Below are positions 1 through 8,544 of a stretch of 42,855 bases of DNA, one piece after another (position 1 is the stretch's first letter; every line of letters begins with the position of its first letter). The DNA is from Candidatus Reconcilbacillus cellulovorans (GTDB lineage Bacteria > Bacillota > Bacilli > Paenibacillales > Reconciliibacillaceae). The notes beneath the pieces were generated by a model that made no database searches, was not told where the DNA came from, and saw only the letters and a program-made list of their open reading frames with translations. Position numbers and translations under genes: made by a program. The stretch spans positions 1 through 42,855 of the forward strand of contig MOXJ01000022.1 in NCBI GenBank assembly GCA_002507565.1. Reading direction: 5' to 3'.

Positions 1-54
1 TGGGTCCAGTATGGGCTGCGGGAGATCGTCCGGAGTCCTGTGACGATGGCCTAA
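1..54 (+). CDS. C-terminal end of an upstream gene (partial)
   Basis: An open frame entering from the left edge gives 17 codons ending in [14 protein letters not shown] and a TAA stop at 52-54. It precedes the rny promoter by about 60 bp. In Paenibacillaceae the gene before rny is often recX or recA, but this fragment is too short for me to recognise, so no product is assigned. Confidence 0.3.
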   Translation, partial: WVQYGLREIVRSPVTMA

Positions 55-114
55 ATGGGATGCTGAGGTCTCTCCTCCTACCGAGTCTTGACACGGACAA
101 GACCTGCCGTTTGC

Positions 115-144
115 TTGACAAGCCGCTTTTGTCGCCGCTACAAT
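115..144 (+). promoter_or_regulatory. Sigma-A promoter for rny
   Basis: TTGACA at 115-120 and TACAAT at 139-144, separated by 18 bp, are a near-consensus vegetative promoter. Transcription from about 151 gives a leader of roughly 200 nt before the rny ribosome binding site. Confidence 0.75.
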
Positions 145-356
145 ATCTTTGTATATCGACTAGCGCACGATGTCGCATGCGCCGGACCGCCGATGGCGAT
201 CACGGGCGGGGCGGGACCGGCGACAGGCGCGCGGCGCTCCGGCGCCGGACGTCCGGTGAAGAGGCCGATCGGACAGTCCGACGTATTTCGCCAACGAACG
301 TATGGAAACGCATGCCCGAGCTCACCCCCTTTCAAGCGGATAAGGGAGGTGACTCC

Positions 357-1898
357 ATGGACTGGTTAGGCATGGCGATGGCTCTCGTGGTCGGTCTCGG
401 TGTCGGAGCCGGGATCGGATATTCGGTTCGCAGGATGCTGATCGAGGTTAAGATCGGGCGTTCGGAGCGTGAAGCCGCGCAGATTATCGAAGATGCCCGC
501 AAGAAAGCGGAAGCGCTGAAAAAGGAAGCGGTTCTGGAAGCCAAAGACGAAATTCATCGATTCCGGACCGAAGCCGAACGCGATATCCGCGAACGCCGAA
601 ACGAAGTTCAACGTTTGGAACGCCGGCTGTTGCAGAAGGAAGAGACGTTGGACCGCAAACTGGAATCGCTGGAGCGCAAGGAAGAACAGCTGGCCGCTAA
701 AGAAAAGAAAATCGAGGAAATTCAGGTTCAAGTCCAAAAGCTTTACGAACAACAAGTCGCGGAACTTGAACGCATTTCCGGGCTTACAACGGAAGAGGCA
801 AAACAGACGATTTTGTCGATGGTCGAGAAAGAAGTGCGCCAGGAAGCGGCCCAGCTGATCAAGGACATCGAGACGCAGGCACGAGAAGAGGCCGACAGGC
901 GCGCGAAAGAGATCATTACGCTTGCCATTCAGCGTTGTGCGGCCGATCACGTCGCCGAAACGACGGTGTCCGTCGTGACGCTGCCGAACGAGGAAATGAA
1001 AGGGCGCATCATCGGTCGGGAAGGGCGCAACATCCGAGCGCTCGAGACGTTGACCGGCGTCGACCTGATCATCGACGACACGCCGGAGGCGGTCATCCTT
1101 TCAGGGTTTGACCCGATCCGCCGTGAAATTGCCCGCCACTCGCTTGAAAAGCTGGTAGCAGATGGAAGAATCCATCCGGCCCGCATCGAGGAAATGGTGG
1201 AACGGTCGCGCCGGGAAGTGGACGAACGGATTCGTGAATACGGCGAACAAGCTGCCTTTGAAACGGGCGTTCACGGGCTTCATCCCGACTTGATCAAAAT
1301 TCTGGGACGCTTGAAATTCAGGACGAGTTACGGGCAGAACGTGTTGAAACATTCGATTGAAGTTGCGTTTCTGGCCGGATTGATGGCCGGGGAGTTGGGC
1401 GAAGACGTGGCGTTGGCGAAACGCGCCGGCCTTCTTCACGACATCGGTAAGGCGCTGGATCACGAAGTGGAAGGGTCTCATGTCGAAATCGGCGTCGAGC
1501 TGGCCAAGAAGTACCGCGAACATCCGGTGGTCGTTAACAGCATCGCCTCCCACCACGGCGATTGCGAACCGACGTCCATCATTTCGGTCTTAGTCGCGGC
1601 GGCCGACGCATTGTCCGCAGCCCGACCTGGCGCCCGGAGGGAGACGTTGGAGGCGTACATCAAGCGGCTCGAGAAACTAGAAGCGATCAGCGAGTCGTTC
1701 GAGGGCGTCGAAAAGTCTTACGCCATCCAGGCGGGCCGGGAAGTGCGCGTCATCGTTCAGCCCGACAAGATCGACGATGCCGAAGCTTATCGTCTGGCGC
1801 GGGAGATCAGCAAAAAAATCGAGCAAGAAGTCGACTATCCCGGCCAGATCAAGGTGACGGTCATCCGCGAGACGCGCGCCGTCGAATATGCGAAATAA
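357..1898 (+). CDS. rny: Ribonuclease Y
   Basis: Endoribonuclease that starts mRNA decay in Bacillota, anchored at the membrane. The 513 residues match the family's usual ~515-520. In order: one N-terminal transmembrane segment (about residues 4-21), a long charged coiled coil (about 25-190), a KH RNA-binding domain with [12 protein letters not shown] at 216-227, and an HD hydrolase domain with the metal-binding pair H361-D362 in [12 protein letters not shown]. The ATG at 357 is chosen because GGGAGGTGA lies just upstream and the membrane anchor starts at once. The frame stays open back to position 60, but that part is arginine-rich, lies partly upstream of the predicted transcript start and is probably untranslated. 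ymdB follows, as in Bacillus subtilis. Confidence 0.97.
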   Translation: MDWLGMAMALVVGLGVGAGIGYSVRRMLIEVKIGRSEREAAQIIEDARKKAEALKKEAVLEAKDEIHRFRTEAERDIRERRNEVQRLERRLLQKEETLDRKLESLERKEEQLAAKEKKIEEIQVQVQKLYEQQVAELERISGLTTEEAKQTILSMVEKEVRQEAAQLIKDIETQAREEADRRAKEIITLAIQRCAADHVAETTVSVVTLPNEEMKGRIIGREGRNIRALETLTGVDLIIDDTPEAVILSGFDPIRREIARHSLEKLVADGRIHPARIEEMVERSRREVDERIREYGEQAAFETGVHGLHPDLIKILGRLKFRTSYGQNVLKHSIEVAFLAGLMAGELGEDVALAKRAGLLHDIGKALDHEVEGSHVEIGVELAKKYREHPVVVNSIASHHGDCEPTSIISVLVAAADALSAARPGARRETLEAYIKRLEKLEAISESFEGVEKSYAIQAGREVRVIVQPDKIDDAEAYRLAREISKKIEQEVDYPGQIKVTVIRETRAVEYAK

Positions 1899-1908
1899 TC
1901 GAGCGTAC

Positions 1909-1934
1909 GGAAAGTGGCCGGCAGGCCACTTTCC
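1909..1934 (+). terminator. Hairpin between rny and ymdB
   Basis: A perfect 11-bp inverted repeat, GGAAAGTGGCC / GGCCACTTTCC, with a four-base loop GGCA, is followed by GTCTTT. The T-tract is weak, so this may be a partial terminator, an RNA-processing or stability element within the rny-ymdB transcript, or a block to upstream ribosomes. It lies just before the ymdB ribosome binding site. Confidence 0.6.
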
Positions 1935-1959
1935 GTCTTTAAACAAGGGGGATGCGACC

Positions 1960-2751
1960 ATTCGAATCCTGTTTCTCGGCGACATCGTCGGAAGCGTCGG
2001 TCGGCACGCGGTCAAAACCGTTCTTCCGCGTCTGCGGCAAAAGTACGATCCGCACGTCATCGTCGCCAACGGCGAAAACGCCGCGGGCGGCAAGGGCATT
2101 ACCGCGGCCGTCGTCAAGGAATTGACGGAAGCCGGCGTTCATGCCATCACGCTCGGCAACCATGCTTGGGACAATAAAGACATTTTCGAATGGATCGAGG
2201 CGGAAGAACGGGTCGTCCGCCCCGCCAATTATCCGGAAGGAACGCCGGGGCGGGGCTGTACCGTCGTCCGTGCGGGCGGATACGAACTGTTTTTGATCAA
2301 TCTGCAGGGAAGAACGTTTCTTCCCTCGATCGACTGTCCGTTCCGAAAAGCCGACGAACTTATTGAAAAAGGAAAAAAATATAAATTTCGCCTGATCGAT
2401 TTTCATGCCGAAGCGACCTCGGAAAAAATCGCGTTCGGATGGCACGTGGCCGGCCGCGTCTCGCTCGTCGTCGGGACGCATACGCATGTGCAGACGAACG
2501 ACCATCGTATTTTGCCTGGCGGAACCGGTTATGTCACCGACGTCGGCATGGTCGGCGCCGCCGACGGTGTGATCGGTATGGATCGCGAGGCGGTGCTCCG
2601 CAAGTTTCGAACACAGCTTCCGACGCGACTTGCCGCAGCAGAAGGAAAATGGCACTTTCACGCCTTGTTTGCCGAACTGGACGACGAAACGGGATGTTCG
2701 ATCAAAATCGAGTTGCTGCGGATCCACGAAGACGAGTGGTGGAACGTATAA
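1960..2751 (+). CDS. ymdB: YmdB-family phosphodiesterase (TIGR00282), ATT start
   Basis: Metallophosphoesterase; in Bacillus it hydrolyses cyclic nucleotides and affects biofilm formation. Seen: metal-binding signatures GDIVGSVGR, NGENAAGGKG, GNHAWDN, FHAEATSEK and GTHTHVQT, all typical of the family. Starting at ATT 1960-1962 gives 263 residues beginning (M)RILFLGDIVG, which lines up with the known ~264-residue proteins. AAGGGGG ends 8 nt upstream. The only other start in frame is ATG 1888, which lacks a ribosome binding site, overlaps rny by 11 nt and would force translation through the perfect hairpin. No ATG, GTG or TTG lies between. Probably co-transcribed with rny. Confidence 0.93.
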   Translation: MRILFLGDIVGSVGRHAVKTVLPRLRQKYDPHVIVANGENAAGGKGITAAVVKELTEAGVHAITLGNHAWDNKDIFEWIEAEERVVRPANYPEGTPGRGCTVVRAGGYELFLINLQGRTFLPSIDCPFRKADELIEKGKKYKFRLIDFHAEATSEKIAFGWHVAGRVSLVVGTHTHVQTNDHRILPGGTGYVTDVGMVGAADGVIGMDREAVLRKFRTQLPTRLAAAEGKWHFHALFAELDDETGCSIKIELLRIHEDEWWNV

Positions 2752-2802
2752 ACGTGTAAGCGTTAACGTTTTGTAATTTTTCGAAAAGTGCGCCCCGAGG
2801 CA

Positions 2803-2832
2803 GCAGGAATTTTTGCGGGATTGTCCGAATAT
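2803..2832 (+). promoter_or_regulatory. Sigma-H-like promoter for spoVS
   Basis: GCAGGAATT (2803-2811) fits the sigma-H -35 consensus RnAGGAwww. TCCGAATAT (2824-2832) fits the -10 RnnGAATww except at its first base. The spacer is 12 bp, as expected. spoVS is sigma-H dependent in B. subtilis, so the match agrees with the gene behind it. Confidence 0.65.
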
Positions 2833-2883
2833 GTATCTATATCGGATTCTTATCCATCGATCCCGGGGAGGTTTTACGTGACT

Positions 2884-3144
2884 ATGGAAGTATTAAAGGT
2901 TTCAGCCAAGTCGAATCCGAATTCCGTCGCCGGCGCGTTGGCGGGGGTGCTCCGGGAACGGGGATCGGCGGAACTGCAGGCGATCGGAGCCGGGGCGATC
3001 AACCAGGCGATCAAGGCCGTCGCCATTGCACGCGGTTTTGTCGCTCCGAGCGGCATGGATCTGATTTGTATCCCCGCGTTTACCGACATCGTCATCGACG
3101 GAGAGGATCGCACGGCCATGAAGCTGATCGTCGAACCGAGATAA
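2884..3144 (+). CDS. spoVS: Stage V sporulation protein S
   Basis: Small Alba-like protein needed for progress to stage V (coat assembly, septation control) during sporulation. At 86 residues from MEVLKVSAK to IVEPR it matches the usual length exactly and is almost invariant relative to Bacillus SpoVS (NSVAGALAGVLRERG, QAIGAGAINQA, IARGFVAPSGMDL, CIPAFTDI). GGGGAGG at 2865-2871 is 6 nt from an in-frame GTG at 2878 and 12 nt from the ATG used here, so a start two codons earlier is possible. Preceded by its own sigma-H-like promoter and followed by a strong terminator. Confidence 0.96.
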   Translation: MEVLKVSAKSNPNSVAGALAGVLRERGSAELQAIGAGAINQAIKAVAIARGFVAPSGMDLICIPAFTDIVIDGEDRTAMKLIVEPR

Positions 3145-3178
3145 ACGGGCCCGGCCGTCCCGAGGAATCGATGCGGCG

Positions 3179-3215
3179 AACCTGTTTACTGGTTTTTCGG
3201 TAAACAGGTTTTTTT
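3179..3215 (+). terminator. Rho-independent terminator after spoVS
   Basis: An 11-bp perfect stem, AACCTGTTTAC / GTAAACAGGTT, with a 10-nt loop, runs directly into a T-tract (TTTTTT). Confidence 0.9.
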
Positions 3216-3237
3216 GCGCTTGAAAGGAGATGGCGAC

Positions 3238-4182
3238 GTGCGGGTGTTCGACGCCCACTGCGATGTATTGTGGAAACTGGCGACGCACGCCGACTGGTCG
3301 TTCGCCGAAGAGCGCGGGAATCTCGACGTGACGCCCCGTCGATTGGCGGAAGGGAACGTCCGCATGCAGACGTTCGCCCTGTACGCGGACGAACCGCGCT
3401 TCGGACCGCTCGTCTTGCTGGAGGAAGCCGACCGGTTTTACGAAGACGTGCTTTGCGCCGCGAACTTCGTGCCGGTTCGAACGCGGTCCGAGCTGGAGCG
3501 GGCGGAACAAAGCCCGGCGGCCGTCGGCGCAATGCTGACGCTTGAAGGCGTCGATGCGCTGTGGGGAAACCTCGCGCTGCTTCGGTTGCTGTTTCGCCTC
3601 GGTGTCCGCTCGGTCGGCCTGACGTGGAACAACGCGAACTGGGCGGCCGACGGTGTTTTGGAACTGCGCGGCGGAGGGCTGACGGCGGCAGGACGGAGGC
3701 TGTTGGAAGAATGCCGCGCTTGGAGCGTCGCAATCGACGTTTCCCATCTCGGCGAAAACGCGTTCCACGAGACGATCGACTGGGCGGAAGCGAGCGGGCA
3801 TCCGGTATTCGCGTCGCACGCCAACGCGCGATCGGTCTGCGGCCATCCGCGCAATTTGAGCGACGAACAGCTGATCCGGCTCTTTTCGCTCGGAGGAGTC
3901 GTCGGCCTGACGTTCGTGCCGGCGTTTTTGAAAAACGACGGCAACGCCTCGATCGACGACGTACTTCGGCATCTGGAACACGTCTGCGAACTCGGAGGGC
4001 GACGACATGTCGGTTTCGGCTCGGATTTCGACGGAACACCCGGCTATGTCCGCGGGCTGGAACATCCCGGCAAGTTCGCGGTGCTCGCCGACGTACTCCT
4101 GCGGTATTATTCCGACGACGACGTGCAACACTTTCTTTACGGCAATTGGCGGTCGTTCTGGCATCGCAATCTGCCCGATTGA
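3238..4182 (+). CDS. Membrane dipeptidase (peptidase family M19)
   Basis: Zinc-dependent dipeptidase of the renal dipeptidase family; the bacterial substrate is uncertain (dipeptides, possibly D-amino-acid containing). Seen: FDAHCD near the N-terminus supplies the first zinc ligands; SHANARSVCGHPRNLSD and VGFGSDFDG are the family's other metal and substrate motifs. At 314 residues it has normal length. GTG 3238 is chosen because AAAGGAG lies 9 nt upstream; there is no signal peptide, so it is probably cytoplasmic despite the family name. It sits between spoVS and the korAB operon, an arrangement I recall from Paenibacillaceae genomes. Confidence 0.88.
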   Translation: MRVFDAHCDVLWKLATHADWSFAEERGNLDVTPRRLAEGNVRMQTFALYADEPRFGPLVLLEEADRFYEDVLCAANFVPVRTRSELERAEQSPAAVGAMLTLEGVDALWGNLALLRLLFRLGVRSVGLTWNNANWAADGVLELRGGGLTAAGRRLLEECRAWSVAIDVSHLGENAFHETIDWAEASGHPVFASHANARSVCGHPRNLSDEQLIRLFSLGGVVGLTFVPAFLKNDGNASIDDVLRHLEHVCELGGRRHVGFGSDFDGTPGYVRGLEHPGKFAVLADVLLRYYSDDDVQHFLYGNWRSFWHRNLPD

Positions 4183-4239
4183 TCGCGAAACGGCATGAAT
4201 CCGATCGAAAATCGCTATCGTCTCCTGTGAAGGAAGTTC

Positions 4240-4269
4240 TTGCGCTCACACACCGTACGGCCCTAGAAT
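4240..4269 (+). promoter_or_regulatory. Sigma-A-like promoter for korAB
   Basis: TTGCGC (4240-4245), an 18-bp spacer and TAGAAT (4264-4269) lie in the 134-bp gap between the dipeptidase and korA, giving a leader of about 40 nt. Confidence 0.45.
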
Positions 4270-4316
4270 TTTAATGAAGGGTGACATCGCCAAGCGGCGA
4301 AAGGGAGTGTTCTTTC

Positions 4317-6053
4317 GTGATCAGCCAGTTGTCGCTGAAAATCGGCGGCCAGCAGGGCGAGGGCGTCGAATCGACGGACAAAATTTTTTCGACGGCGCTC
4401 AACCGGCTGGGGTATTATTTGTACGGTTATCGCCATTTTTCGTCCCGCATCAAAGGGGGGCACACCAACAACAAAATCCGGATCAGCACGACGCCGATCC
4501 GCGCGATTTCGGACGATCTCGACATTCTGGTCGCGTTCGACCAGGAATCGATCGATCTGAACGTGCGTGAACTCAGGCCCGGCGGAGTCGTCATCGCCGA
4601 CGCGAAATTCGACCCGAAAGTGCCCGACGGACTGCCGGTTCGGCTGTTTCCGGTTCCGATTACCCAAATCGCCGAAGAACTCGGCACGTCGCTGTTCAAA
4701 AACATGGCCGCGTCGGGTGCCGCCTGGGCGCTGCTCGGGCTGTCGCTTGACGTGTTTTTGCAGGCCGTCCGCGAGGAATTCGGCCGCAAAGGCGCCGCGA
4801 TCGTGGAAAAAAACATCGAGGCGGCGCGCCGCGGGGCCAATTGTCTGCTGGAGCTGGCGGGCGGTCCGCTGAAAGAATTCGAGCTTACGCCGGCCGACGG
4901 TAAGCAGAAATTATTCATGATCGGCAACGAGGCGATCGGCCTCGGCGCGTTGGCGGCGGGTTGTCGGCTGATGGCCGCATACCCGATCACGCCGGCTTCG
5001 GAAATTATGGAATATTTGATTAAACACATGCCGAAATTCGGCGGCGTCGTCGTTCAGACGGAGGACGAGCTTGCTGCGGTGACGATGGCGATTGGCGCCA
5101 ACTACGGCGGCGTGCGCGCGTTTACCGCGTCGGCCGGTCCTGGGTTGTCGCTCATGATGGAATCGATCGGTCTGGCCGGCATGACCGAGACGCCGCTTGT
5201 CGTCGTCGACACGCAGCGCGGAGGTCCGTCGACCGGTTTGCCGACGAAGTTCGAGCAGTCTGACATCAACCAGATGATCCACGGCACGCACGGCGAAATT
5301 CCGAAAATCGTCATCGCGCCGAGCACGGTGGAAGAATGCTTCTACGACATGGCCGAAGCGTTCAACCTGGCGGAAACGTATCAATGCCCGGTCATCATCG
5401 TGACGGACATGCAGTTGTCGCTCGGCAAACAGTCGGCGGAGCCGCTTGATTTTTCTCGCGTGCGCATCCGCCGCGGCAAACTCGTGGACGAACCGCCTCC
5501 CGTCGAACCCGGCGGGCTGTTCAAGCGATATGAATTTACGGAAGACGGTATTTCGCCGCGCGTGTTGCCGGGACGCAAGCACGGCATCCACCATGTCACC
5601 GGCGTCGAACACGACGAGTTCGGCCGGCCGCAGGAGAGTCCGGCCAACCGGAAGAAGATGATGGAAAAACGTTTGAAAAAACTGAAAGGATTCCGGATCG
5701 AAACGCCGGTACACGTCGATGCGCCGCACGAATCGCCCGACGTGCTGTTCGTGTGCATGGGCTCCAACGGCGGCACGATCGACGAGGCAAGGCAGCGGTT
5801 GTGGGAGCGCAGGGGCCTGCGCACGAATCGGCTCGTCATCCGGCAAATTCACCCGTTTCCGACGGAGGCGGTGGCGCCGTACGTGCAGAACGCCAAACAC
5901 GTGCTCATCGTCGAAAACAACGCGACCGGCCAGCTGGCCGATCTCGTCCGCCTGCACGTCGGCGCGTCCGACCGCGTCCGCAGCGTGCTGAAATACGACG
6001 GGACGCCGTTTTTGCCGTCCGAAGTTTACGACGCCTGCGGGGAGATGATCTGA
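4317..6053 (+). CDS. korA: 2-oxoacid:ferredoxin oxidoreductase, fused gamma-alpha subunit
   Basis: Subunit of a CoA-dependent 2-oxoacid (probably 2-oxoglutarate) ferredoxin oxidoreductase, which makes acyl-CoA, CO2 and reduced ferredoxin. The 578 residues show the gamma domain first (about 1-190, GGQQGEGVESTDKI), then the alpha pyrimidine-binding domain with AYPITPASE (Y222) and QTEDELAAVTMAIGANYGG, then GPSTGLPTKFEQSD and a C-terminal domain II. GTG 4317 is preceded by AAAGGGAG; an earlier ATG at 4281 would place the ribosome binding site inside the gene. korB starts one base after the stop. The exact 2-oxoacid cannot be read from the sequence. Confidence 0.92.
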   Translation: MISQLSLKIGGQQGEGVESTDKIFSTALNRLGYYLYGYRHFSSRIKGGHTNNKIRISTTPIRAISDDLDILVAFDQESIDLNVRELRPGGVVIADAKFDPKVPDGLPVRLFPVPITQIAEELGTSLFKNMAASGAAWALLGLSLDVFLQAVREEFGRKGAAIVEKNIEAARRGANCLLELAGGPLKEFELTPADGKQKLFMIGNEAIGLGALAAGCRLMAAYPITPASEIMEYLIKHMPKFGGVVVQTEDELAAVTMAIGANYGGVRAFTASAGPGLSLMMESIGLAGMTETPLVVVDTQRGGPSTGLPTKFEQSDINQMIHGTHGEIPKIVIAPSTVEECFYDMAEAFNLAETYQCPVIIVTDMQLSLGKQSAEPLDFSRVRIRRGKLVDEPPPVEPGGLFKRYEFTEDGISPRVLPGRKHGIHHVTGVEHDEFGRPQESPANRKKMMEKRLKKLKGFRIETPVHVDAPHESPDVLFVCMGSNGGTIDEARQRLWERRGLRTNRLVIRQIHPFPTEAVAPYVQNAKHVLIVENNATGQLADLVRLHVGASDRVRSVLKYDGTPFLPSEVYDACGEMI

Positions 6054-6054
6054 A

Positions 6055-6924
6055 ATGGCGACAGTGAAAGATTTCCGCAACGACGTCAAACCGAACTGGT
6101 GTCCCGGCTGCGGCGACTTCGCCGTTCAGGCGGCGATCCAGCGCGCGTTGGCCAACGTCGGGCTTGAACCGGAAAACGTCGCGATCGTGTCCGGTATCGG
6201 CTGTTCCGGTCGTATTTCCGGCTACATCCACGCTTACGGTTTTCACGGCACGCACGGCCGCGCGCTGCCGATCGCCCAAGGATTGAAGCTGGCCAACCGC
6301 AACCTGACGGTCATCGCCGCCGGCGGCGACGGCGACGGTTTCGCTATCGGCATGGGCCATACCGTCCACGCGATCCGGCGCAACATCGACCTGACCTACA
6401 TCGTCATGGACAACCAGATTTACGGCCTGACGAAAGGGCAAAACTCACCGCGCAGCGCGCGGGGATTTATCAACCCGAAATATTCGCCGCAAGGGTCGGT
6501 CGAGCAGGAGCTTTCGCCGCTGGAGATCGCCATCGCCTCGGGCGCGACGTTCGTCGCGCAGTCGTTTTCCGGCAACCTGAAACAGTTGACGACGGTGATC
6601 GAGGAGGCGATCAAGCACAAGGGGTTCTCGTTCGTCAACGTGTTCAGCCCCTGCGTCACGTTCAACAAAGTGAACACGTACGAATGGTTCAAGGAACACG
6701 TCGTCGAGGTGGAAAGCATTCCGGGCTACGATCCGTCCGACCGTGCGCTTGCGATGGCCAAAATCATTGAGACGAACGGTATGTTGACCGGAATCATCTA
6801 CCAAAACAAAGAAGTACCTTGTTACGAAGACGTGCTGCCCGGTTTTCGCGGACAGCCGTTGGCCGAACAGCCGCTTGAAATGACGCAGGAAGAGTTCGAG
6901 AAGTTGGTTGCGGAATTCATGTAA
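6055..6924 (+). CDS. korB: 2-oxoacid:ferredoxin oxidoreductase, beta subunit
   Basis: Thiamine diphosphate and [4Fe-4S] subunit partnering korA. The 289 residues carry the cluster cysteines C16 and C19 (NWCPGCGDF), C50 (GIGCSGR) and C200 (SPCVTFN), and a ThDP/Mg site GGDGDGFAIGMGH followed by MDNQIYGLTKGQ. ATG 6055 is one nucleotide after the korA stop, so the two are translated together. A terminator follows. The four-cysteine pattern matches 2-oxoglutarate-type two-subunit enzymes, with electrons passed to a separate ferredoxin; no ferredoxin gene is adjacent. Confidence 0.94.
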   Translation: MATVKDFRNDVKPNWCPGCGDFAVQAAIQRALANVGLEPENVAIVSGIGCSGRISGYIHAYGFHGTHGRALPIAQGLKLANRNLTVIAAGGDGDGFAIGMGHTVHAIRRNIDLTYIVMDNQIYGLTKGQNSPRSARGFINPKYSPQGSVEQELSPLEIAIASGATFVAQSFSGNLKQLTTVIEEAIKHKGFSFVNVFSPCVTFNKVNTYEWFKEHVVEVESIPGYDPSDRALAMAKIIETNGMLTGIIYQNKEVPCYEDVLPGFRGQPLAEQPLEMTQEEFEKLVAEFM

Positions 6925-6961
6925 TGTAACATGTTGAGGAATAACAGGCTTTTCGGGCAGG

Positions 6962-7008
6962 AAAGGCGTGCGCTCGGACGACACATGCCCGCGGCGCGCG
7001 CTTTTTTT
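6962..7008 (+). terminator. Terminator after korB
   Basis: GCGTGCGC (6966-6973) pairs with GCGCGCGC (6994-7001) with one G-U pair. The stem extends outward through A-T pairs into seven Ts (7002-7008). Confidence 0.75.
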
Positions 7009-7021
7009 GTCGCTTCGTTCG

Positions 7022-7030
7022 TGCTATAAT
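7022..7030 (+). promoter_or_regulatory. Extended -10 promoter for miaB
   Basis: TGCTATAAT is a consensus extended -10 element. No good -35 hexamer is visible because that region is the T-tract of the korB terminator. The transcript would start near 7037, about 45 nt before miaB. Confidence 0.6.
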
Positions 7031-7083
7031 GAGATCATGCAGAATGCGAGGTCTATTTCCCATTGGATAGAAAGGGATCCACG

Positions 7084-8535
7084 ATGACGATATACTTCCA
7101 ACCTCCTTCGCTAAAAGAAGCCAAAGCGCGCGGTCGGGAACCGGTCCGCATTCTCTACGCCGAAGATTTGCCGGAAGACGTCGCGCAGCTAGGACGGGAC
7201 AAAAAGTACCACATCCAGACGTACGGCTGTCAGATGAACGAGCACGACACCGAAGTGATGAAAGGCTTGCTCGAACGAATGGGGTTCGTCTGGACCGAAG
7301 AACGCCGCGATGCCGACGTCATCCTGCTCAACACGTGCGCTGTTCGCGAAAACGCCGAGGACAAGGTGTTCGGTGAACTCGGCCATCTGAAGGCGCTGAA
7401 GCGGGAAAAGCCGTCGCTCGTGCTCGGCGTCTGCGGCTGCATGCCGCAGGAAGAGTCGGTCGTCCGGCGCATTTTGGAAAAACACCCGCACGTCGATCTG
7501 ATTTTCGGAACGCACAACATTCATCGGCTTCCTTATCTGCTGAAAGAGGCCTATTTCAGCAAGGAAATGGTCGTCGAAGTGTGGTCGAAAGAGGGCGACA
7601 TTATCGAAAACTTGCCGAAAAAGCGGGAAGGCGTGAAGGCGTGGGTCAACATTATGTACGGCTGCGACAAATTTTGTACGTACTGTATTGTGCCGTACAC
7701 GCGCGGTAAGGAACGGAGTCGCCGTCCGCAGGACGTCATCGCGGAAATCCGCGACTTGGCACGCCAAGGATTCCGGGAAGTCACGCTGCTCGGACAAAAC
7801 GTCAACGCCTACGGCAAAGACTTCATCGATCTCGATTACACGTTTGCCGACCTGCTTGATGACGTGCGCAAAATCGACATCCCGCGCGTCCGTTTTACGA
7901 CGTCGCATCCGCGCGATTTCGACGACCGGCTGATCGAAGTATTGGCCAAACGCGGCAACCTGGTCGAACACATTCATTTGCCCGTTCAGTCTGGGAATTC
8001 CGAAATCTTGAAGAAGATGGGCAGAAAATATACCCGCGAAGATTACCTGGAACTCGTCCGAAAAATCCGGCAAGCGATTCCCGATGTTTCGCTGACGACC
8101 GACATTATCGTCGGGTTTCCCGGCGAGACGGATGAACAGTTTGAGGACACGCTGTCGCTTGTCCGCGAGGTCGGGTTCGACAACGCGTTTACGTTTATCT
8201 ATTCGCCGCGGGAAGGTACTCCGGCCGCTGAAATGAAGGACGACGTTCCGTACGAGGCAAAAAAAGAGCGGCTGGCGCGTTTGAACGCGTTGGTGGCGGA
8301 CATCGGGCGGAAACGGAATGAAGCGCTGCTTCACCGGACCGTCGAGGTGCTTGTAGAAGGCGAAAGCAAGACGAACGCCGCCGTACTGGCCGGGCGGACG
8401 CGAACGAACAAGCTTGTTCATTTTGCGGGACCGAAACATTTGATCGGCGAACTTGTCGACGTCCGCATCACCGCCGTTCAGAGCTGGACACTGCGCGGCG
8501 AACTGGCGGACGGACGAATGGCCGAAGCGATCTGA
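7084..8535 (+). CDS. miaB: tRNA-2-methylthio-N6-dimethylallyladenosine synthase
   Basis: Radical-SAM methylthiotransferase that adds a methylthio group to i6A37 of tRNAs reading UNN codons. 483 residues: UPF0004 domain with cluster cysteines C49 (TYGCQMN), C85 (NTCAVRE) and C119 (VCGCMPQ); radical SAM CxxxCxxC at C194-C198-C201 ([13 protein letters not shown]); C-terminal TRAM domain. The ~38-residue N-terminal extension is normal for the Bacillus-type protein. ATG 7084 has AAAGGGA upstream. ricA/ymcA follows after 9 nt, as in B. subtilis. Confidence 0.96.
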   Translation: MTIYFQPPSLKEAKARGREPVRILYAEDLPEDVAQLGRDKKYHIQTYGCQMNEHDTEVMKGLLERMGFVWTEERRDADVILLNTCAVRENAEDKVFGELGHLKALKREKPSLVLGVCGCMPQEESVVRRILEKHPHVDLIFGTHNIHRLPYLLKEAYFSKEMVVEVWSKEGDIIENLPKKREGVKAWVNIMYGCDKFCTYCIVPYTRGKERSRRPQDVIAEIRDLARQGFREVTLLGQNVNAYGKDFIDLDYTFADLLDDVRKIDIPRVRFTTSHPRDFDDRLIEVLAKRGNLVEHIHLPVQSGNSEILKKMGRKYTREDYLELVRKIRQAIPDVSLTTDIIVGFPGETDEQFEDTLSLVREVGFDNAFTFIYSPREGTPAAEMKDDVPYEAKKERLARLNALVADIGRKRNEALLHRTVEVLVEGESKTNAAVLAGRTRTNKLVHFAGPKHLIGELVDVRITAVQSWTLRGELADGRMAEAI

Positions 8536-8544
8536 AAGGAGTCG

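Noticed and set aside
293-307. CGAACGTATGGAAAC as a LexA box before rny
   Set aside because: Only the left half fits; the right half does not contain GTTYC at the required spacing.
60-356. Possible N-terminal extension of RNase Y (about 99 codons)
   Set aside because: It is arginine-rich, partly upstream of the predicted transcript start, and RNase Y homologues start at the membrane anchor; GGGAGGTGA marks ATG 357.
4911-6089. Open frame opposite korA
   Set aside because: Same kind of antisense shadow; no ribosome binding site or recognisable motif.
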